Assembly: GCA_965200505.1 (NCBI GenBank)
Contig: OZ241343.1
Span: 744,001-808,000, forward strand
Origin: VXNE01 sp965200505
Lineage (GTDB): Bacteria > Pseudomonadota > Gammaproteobacteria > Pseudomonadales > Azotimanducaceae
Direction: 5' to 3'
DNA length: 64,000 nt
How positions within the stretch are numbered: the stretch's first letter is position 1; every line of letters starts with the position of its first letter. Shown piece after piece: positions 60,011-64,000 of this stretch. The position numbers were made by a program, and so were the translations under genes. The notes under the pieces are model-generated. The model was not told where the DNA came from. It saw only the letters and a program-made list of their open reading frames with translations, and searched no databases.

Positions 60011-60694
60011 ATGCAGTGGCGCCTCATCAAGACGGAAGCGGACGCGCCCATGGCGGCCGTGGACGCCGCCTACCAGGAAGATGCCGCCAAGGGCTTCCTC
60101 ACCGCGAAACTTGAGGATTTGGTGGCTTGGGGGCGGGCGAATTCCATCTGGCCCTTCAACTTTGGCCTCTCCTGCTGCTATGTGGAGATGGCCACCGCGC
60201 TGACTTCGCGCCACGACGCCGCGCGCTTCGGCGCCGAAGTCATCCGCGCCACGCCGCGCCAAGCGGACCTCATCGTGGTGTCTGGCACGGTGTTCCGCAA
60301 GATGGCGCCCGTGCTGCAGCATCTGTATGAGCAACTGTTGGAGCCACGCTGGGTGATCTCGATGGGGTCGTGCGCCAACTCCGGCGGCATGTTCGACGTG
60401 TACAGCGTGGTGCAAGGCGCGGACAAGTTCCTGCCGGTGGACGTTTACGTGCCCGGCTGCCCGCCGCGCCCGGAGGCGTTCATGCAGGGGCTGACGCTGC
60501 TGCAGGAATCCATCAAGCACACCCATCGGCCGCTCTCTTGGGTGATCGGCGAGGATGGCTCGGTGGCGAAGTACGCGCCCAGCCAGCGGGACGCGCGCAC
60601 CCCGGCGCGGATGCAGGTTTCACATCTCGACGAGCCAACCACCGTGGGCGACGCGCCGCTCTCGGATGCGCTGTTGAAGCGGCGCGACGCATGA
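60011..60694 (+). CDS. nuoB: NADH-quinone oxidoreductase subunit B
   Basis: 227 residues; carries cluster N2, the last iron-sulfur centre before quinone. Ligands: the Cys55-Cys56 pair in GLSCCYVEMA, SMGSCANSGGMF, and YVPGCPPRPEAF. The C-terminal tail is somewhat longer than usual. The stop overlaps the nuoCD start (ATGA). Confidence 0.96.
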   Translation: MQWRLIKTEADAPMAAVDAAYQEDAAKGFLTAKLEDLVAWGRANSIWPFNFGLSCCYVEMATALTSRHDAARFGAEVIRATPRQADLIVVSGTVFRKMAPVLQHLYEQLLEPRWVISMGSCANSGGMFDVYSVVQGADKFLPVDVYVPGCPPRPEAFMQGLTLLQESIKHTHRPLSWVIGEDGSVAKYAPSQRDARTPARMQVSHLDEPTTVGDAPLSDALLKRRDA

Positions 60695-62454
60695 GCGAGG
60701 CCGCCGTCGCCCAGCCCTTCTCGGAGCCGGACATCGTTTCGGTGCTGCGGGGGCGGTTCGGCGAGGGCTGCGCGTTGCAACCCACCGCGGACGGCATCCC
60801 CACGCTGTGGGTGGCGCCGACGCAGGCGCCGGCGGTGCTGCGCTGCCTGAAGGAGGAGGAAGGCTACGAGCTGCTGCTCGACCTCTCCGCCATCGACGAG
60901 CGCACCCGCCAGTTCCGGCCCGACCAGCCCGACGCGGACTTCACCGTCTTCTATCACCTGATGTCGCTCAAGCACGACAGCGACGTGCGCATCAAGGCGG
61001 CCCTGCATGGTGAGCAGCCGAGCGCGCCTTCCGTCACTTCCGTGTATCCGGTGGCGGACTGGTACGAGCGCGAGGCGTTCGACATGTTCGGCATCACCTT
61101 CGATGGGCACCCGAACCTGCGCCGCATTCTCACACCACCGAATTGGGAAGGGCATCCGCTGCGCAAGGAACACCCGGCGCGAGCGACCGAGATGGACCCC
61201 TTTACCATGACGCCGGAGTTTCAGAAATCCCAGCAGGATGGCTTGCGCTTCGTGCCGGAAGAGTGGGGCATGAGCCGCGCCTCAAAGCACACGGACTTCA
61301 TGTTCCTCAATTTGGGGCCGAACCATCCCAGCGTACATGGGGTGTTCCGCATCGCCTTGCAACTCGATGGCGAAGTGATCGTGCAAGCCGTGCCGGACAT
61401 CGGCTACCACCACCGCGCCCAGGAGAAGATGGCGGAGCGGCAGAGCTGGCACACCTACATTCCCTATACGGATCGCGTGGATTACTTGGGCGGGGTGATG
61501 AACAACCTGCCGTATGTGATGAACGTGGAACGCATGGCCGGCATCGAGGTGCCGCCGCGGGCGCAATTCATCCGCATCATGCTCTCCGAGTGCTTCCGCA
61601 TTGCCAGCCATCTGCTGTTCTACGGCACCTATGCCCAAGACGTTGGGCAGATGTCGCCGGTGTTCTACATGTTCGCGGACCGAGAGCGGCTGTTTTCCAT
61701 CATTGAGGCGATCACGGGCGGGCGCATGCACCCTAGCTGGTTCCGCATCGGCGGCGTCTGCCAAGACTTGCCGGACGGTTGGGACAAGATGGTGCTGGAT
61801 TTCGTGCAGTACATGCCCAAACGCCTCGACCATTACGAGAAGATGGCGCTCAAGAACAAGATCCTGCAGCGCCGCTCCATCGGCATCGGCGCCTACACCA
61901 CCGCGGAAGGGCTGGACTGGGGCATCACCGGCCCCTCCCTGCGCGCCACCGGCCACGACTGGGATCTACGCAAGAACCGCCCCTACAGCGGCTACGACCA
62001 GGTGGAGTTCGATGTGCCGACGGCGGTGAACGGTGACGTGTTCGACCGTGCCGTGGTGCGCGCCGAAGAGATTCGCCAGAGCCTGCGCATCATCGAGCAA
62101 TGCGCGCGGAACATGCCGGGCGGCACCTACAAATCAGACCATCGGCTCACCACGCCGCCGCGCAAAGAGCGCACGATGCAAGACATCGAAACGCTCATCC
62201 ACCACTTCTTGAACGTGAGTTGGGGGCCAGTGATTCCGCCCTGTGAATCCGCCACCACCATCGAGGCGACGAAGGGCTGGAACACGTATTACTCCATCTC
62301 GGACGGCGGCACAATGGCGTACCGCACCCGCATTCGCACACCGTCCTTCCCGGCGCTGCAAATGATTCCCTTAATCAGTAACGGCTTCATGGTGGCGGAC
62401 CTCATCGCCATCATCGCCAGCATAGACTTCGTGATGGCGGACGTGGACCGATGA
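60691..62454 (+). CDS. nuoC: Fused NADH-quinone oxidoreductase subunits C and D
   Basis: 587 residues joining NuoC (about 1-180; YPVADWYEREAFDMFGITFDGHPNLRRIL) and NuoD (about 200-587; LGPNHPSVHGVFRIALQLDGE, quinone-site GYHHRAQEKMAERQSWHTYIPYTDR, C-terminal IIASIDFVMADVDR), written here as region markers. The NuoCD fusion is characteristic of E. coli and many other gammaproteobacteria. It overlaps nuoB and nuoE by 4 bp each. Confidence 0.96.
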   Translation: MSEAAVAQPFSEPDIVSVLRGRFGEGCALQPTADGIPTLWVAPTQAPAVLRCLKEEEGYELLLDLSAIDERTRQFRPDQPDADFTVFYHLMSLKHDSDVRIKAALHGEQPSAPSVTSVYPVADWYEREAFDMFGITFDGHPNLRRILTPPNWEGHPLRKEHPARATEMDPFTMTPEFQKSQQDGLRFVPEEWGMSRASKHTDFMFLNLGPNHPSVHGVFRIALQLDGEVIVQAVPDIGYHHRAQEKMAERQSWHTYIPYTDRVDYLGGVMNNLPYVMNVERMAGIEVPPRAQFIRIMLSECFRIASHLLFYGTYAQDVGQMSPVFYMFADRERLFSIIEAITGGRMHPSWFRIGGVCQDLPDGWDKMVLDFVQYMPKRLDHYEKMALKNKILQRRSIGIGAYTTAEGLDWGITGPSLRATGHDWDLRKNRPYSGYDQVEFDVPTAVNGDVFDRAVVRAEEIRQSLRIIEQCARNMPGGTYKSDHRLTTPPRKERTMQDIETLIHHFLNVSWGPVIPPCESATTIEATKGWNTYYSISDGGTMAYRTRIRTPSFPALQMIPLISNGFMVADLIAIIASIDFVMADVDR

Positions 62455-62960
62455 GCGAACCCGCGCAAGACCTGGACGCCGCCGGCCTCATACCCACCCT
62501 CTCCCCGGAGGAGACGGCGGAAATCGAGGCGGAATGTGCCCATCTGCCCAACCGCGAATCCGCCGCCATCGACGCCATGATGATCGTGCAGCGCCAACGC
62601 GGCTGGGTGTCTGACGCGAGCCTCGCCGCCATCGCCCACCTGCTCGGCATGAGCGTGGCGGCGCTCGATTCCATCGCCACGTTCTACAACCTCATCTTCC
62701 GCCAGCCCGTGGGGCGCCATGTGGTGATGGTGTGCGACAGCGTGTCCTGCTATGTGATGGGCGCGGACAAGCTACGCAAACAAGTTGAGGAACATTTGGG
62801 CATCGGGCTGGGCGAGACCACCGCGGACGGACGCTTCACGCTGTTGCCCATCGTGTGCCTGGGCGCCTGCGACCGGGCGCCGACGATGATGGTCGATGAG
62901 GACTTGATCGGCCATGTCGCCGCGGAACGGTTGGCGGAAACCTTCGACCGCTATGAATGA
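62451..62960 (+). CDS. nuoE: NADH-quinone oxidoreductase subunit E
   Basis: 169-residue thioredoxin-like subunit with the 2Fe-2S cluster N1a; ligands in VCDSVSCYVMG (Cys-x4-Cys) and VCLGACDRAP (Cys-x3-Cys). It starts by ATGA overlap with nuoCD and precedes nuoF by 24 bp. Confidence 0.95.
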   Translation: MSEPAQDLDAAGLIPTLSPEETAEIEAECAHLPNRESAAIDAMMIVQRQRGWVSDASLAAIAHLLGMSVAALDSIATFYNLIFRQPVGRHVVMVCDSVSCYVMGADKLRKQVEEHLGIGLGETTADGRFTLLPIVCLGACDRAPTMMVDEDLIGHVAAERLAETFDRYE

Positions 62961-62984
62961 CGAGACGCAAAAGAGGGTGCTGCC

Positions 62985-64000
62985 ATGAACCTCGCTAAAG
63001 CGCCCCTCACCGGCATCGTGGACGCCGTGGGCGGTGCGGTGGACTTGGCGGCCTACGAATCCCACGAAGGCTACGCCGGGGCGCGGACGGCCCTCAAGTC
63101 CATGACGCCGGAGGCGGTGATCGACGCGGTGAAGGAAGCCAACCTGCGCGGCCGCGGCGGCGCCGGCTTCCCCACCGGCCTCAAGTGGAGCTTCGTGCCC
63201 CAGGGCGACGCCGCCCAGGGCGGCCCCAAATACCTCGTGTGCAACGCGGACGAGATGGAGCCCGGCACCTTCAAGGATCGCTACCTCATGGAATGCAACC
63301 CGCACCTGCTCATCGAGGGGATGATCGTGGGCGCGTGGGCGATACAGGCGAGCCAGGGTTACGTCTTCCTGCGCGGCGAATACCACGATGCGTACCGCCA
63401 GCTGCAGGCGGCCATCGACGCCGCGGCGGCGAAGGGCTACCTCGGCCGCAACATCCTCGGCAGCGGTTTCGACTTCGACCTGCGCATCCACCGCAGCGCC
63501 GGGCGCTACATCTGCGGCGAGGAGACCGCGCTCTTGAACGCCTTGGAAGGCAAACGCGCCCAGCCGCGCCAAAAGCCACCCTTTCCGCCGGCCAGCGGCG
63601 CCTGGGGCCGCCCCACCATCGTGAACAACGTGGAGACGTTCTGCAACGTTCCCGCCATCATCCGCAACGGCGCCGAGTGGTACCACGAACTCGGCATCGG
63701 CGACGACGCCGGCACCAAGCTCTACGGCGTTTCCGGCCGGGTGAAGAAACCCGGCCTATGGGAACTGCCCATCGGCACCACCATCCGGGAGATTGTCGAA
63801 GAACACGCCGGCGGAATGCAGGATGGCTATGCGCTGCGGGGCGTGTTGCCCGGCGGCGCCTCCACGGACTTCCTCGTGGAGCAACACTTCGATTTGGCCA
63901 TGGACTACGGCACGATTCAGAAGGCCGGCAGCCGCATGGGCACCGGCACCATGATCCTCATGGACGACTCCATCTGCCCCGTGGACATGTGCCGCAACTT
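62985..64000 (+). CDS. nuoF: NADH-quinone oxidoreductase subunit F, C-terminal part outside window
   Basis: The first 338 residues of the NADH-oxidising flavoprotein are visible, open at the right edge. FMN/NADH sites: LRGRGGAGFPTGLKW, CNADEMEPGTFKDRYLM, RYICGEETALLNALEGK. The 4Fe-4S ligand motif ESCGxC lies beyond 64000. AGAGGGTG is placed before ATG 62985. Confidence 0.96.
   Translation, partial: MNLAKAPLTGIVDAVGGAVDLAAYESHEGYAGARTALKSMTPEAVIDAVKEANLRGRGGAGFPTGLKWSFVPQGDAAQGGPKYLVCNADEMEPGTFKDRYLMECNPHLLIEGMIVGAWAIQASQGYVFLRGEYHDAYRQLQAAIDAAAAKGYLGRNILGSGFDFDLRIHRSAGRYICGEETALLNALEGKRAQPRQKPPFPPASGAWGRPTIVNNVETFCNVPAIIRNGAEWYHELGIGDDAGTKLYGVSGRVKKPGLWELPIGTTIREIVEEHAGGMQDGYALRGVLPGGASTDFLVEQHFDLAMDYGTIQKAGSRMGTGTMILMDDSICPVDMCRN

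Noticed and set aside
1..64000. CRISPR array, tRNA, rRNA, riboswitch
   Set aside because: No regularly spaced repeats, cloverleaf genes or recognised aptamer were seen; intergenic gaps are short. A covariance-model scan could still find a small RNA.

Overview
This is a GC-rich chromosomal window, densely coded on both strands, most likely from a gammaproteobacterium. The evidence for that class is a fused nuoCD gene in an A-B-CD-E-F complex I operon, a Syd homologue, glnE, and a near-consensus LexA box of the gammaproteobacterial type. I see no rRNA, tRNA, CRISPR array or transposase gene. Neighbouring genes mostly have unrelated functions, and many adjacent genes are convergent or divergent.

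Layout. 1-9.6 kb is housekeeping: a TauD/TfdA dioxygenase (cut by the window edge), glnE with a degenerate C-terminal active site, a STAS protein, a class II aldolase plus mtnA, syd, ogt, a DM13 protein, an MBL-fold hydrolase, mdh and a Nudix hydrolase. 9.6-19.5 kb is accessory: a DUF5131 (phage Gp37/Gp68) gene behind a LexA box, a large secreted Calx-beta/leucine-rich-repeat protein, and a compact restriction-modification cassette (nuclease-methylase fusion plus single-TRD specificity subunit). The cassette is flanked by a 162-bp direct repeat derived from the 5' end of a thiamine-diphosphate enzyme gene. A small AAA ATPase follows. 19.5-26.7 kb holds an enoyl-CoA hydratase and gltBD. 26.6-30.0 kb is a 1.73-kb tandem duplication. 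Each unit carries the 3' end of gltD, one secreted-protein gene and the 3' end of the next gene. 30-37.4 kb holds a 1761-residue exonuclease-RecQ-UvrD fusion, divergent from an overlapping AAA ATPase / PD-(D/E)XK-like pair. Together these are the best candidate in the window for an undescribed DNA-processing or defence locus.

37.5-59.4 kb returns to metabolism and proteostasis: an EF-G paralogue, a rifampin-phosphotransferase-like PEP-utilising enzyme, aroK-aroB, an amidohydrolase, a GST, an AAA_14/DUF4143 ATPase with tandem palindromes at its promoter, a PPOX-family protein, a lipoprotein, a pair of acyl-CoA dehydrogenases, clpB behind a sigma-32-like promoter, a DksA-type zinc-finger protein, a KTSC protein, a DegQ-type protease, an orphan DNA methyltransferase, a VOC protein and a coupled DUF1330-MOSC-membrane protein operon. 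59.6-64 kb is nuoA-nuoB-nuoCD-nuoE-nuoF, with nuoF running off the right edge.

The genes do not form one pathway. GlnE and GltBD are both in nitrogen assimilation. The secreted proteins of the 11-14 and 27-30 kb regions share nearly the same signal-peptide DNA but have different mature domains, which suggests a mobile or shuffled secretion leader. All assignments are from reading motifs and gene order; no database search was run.
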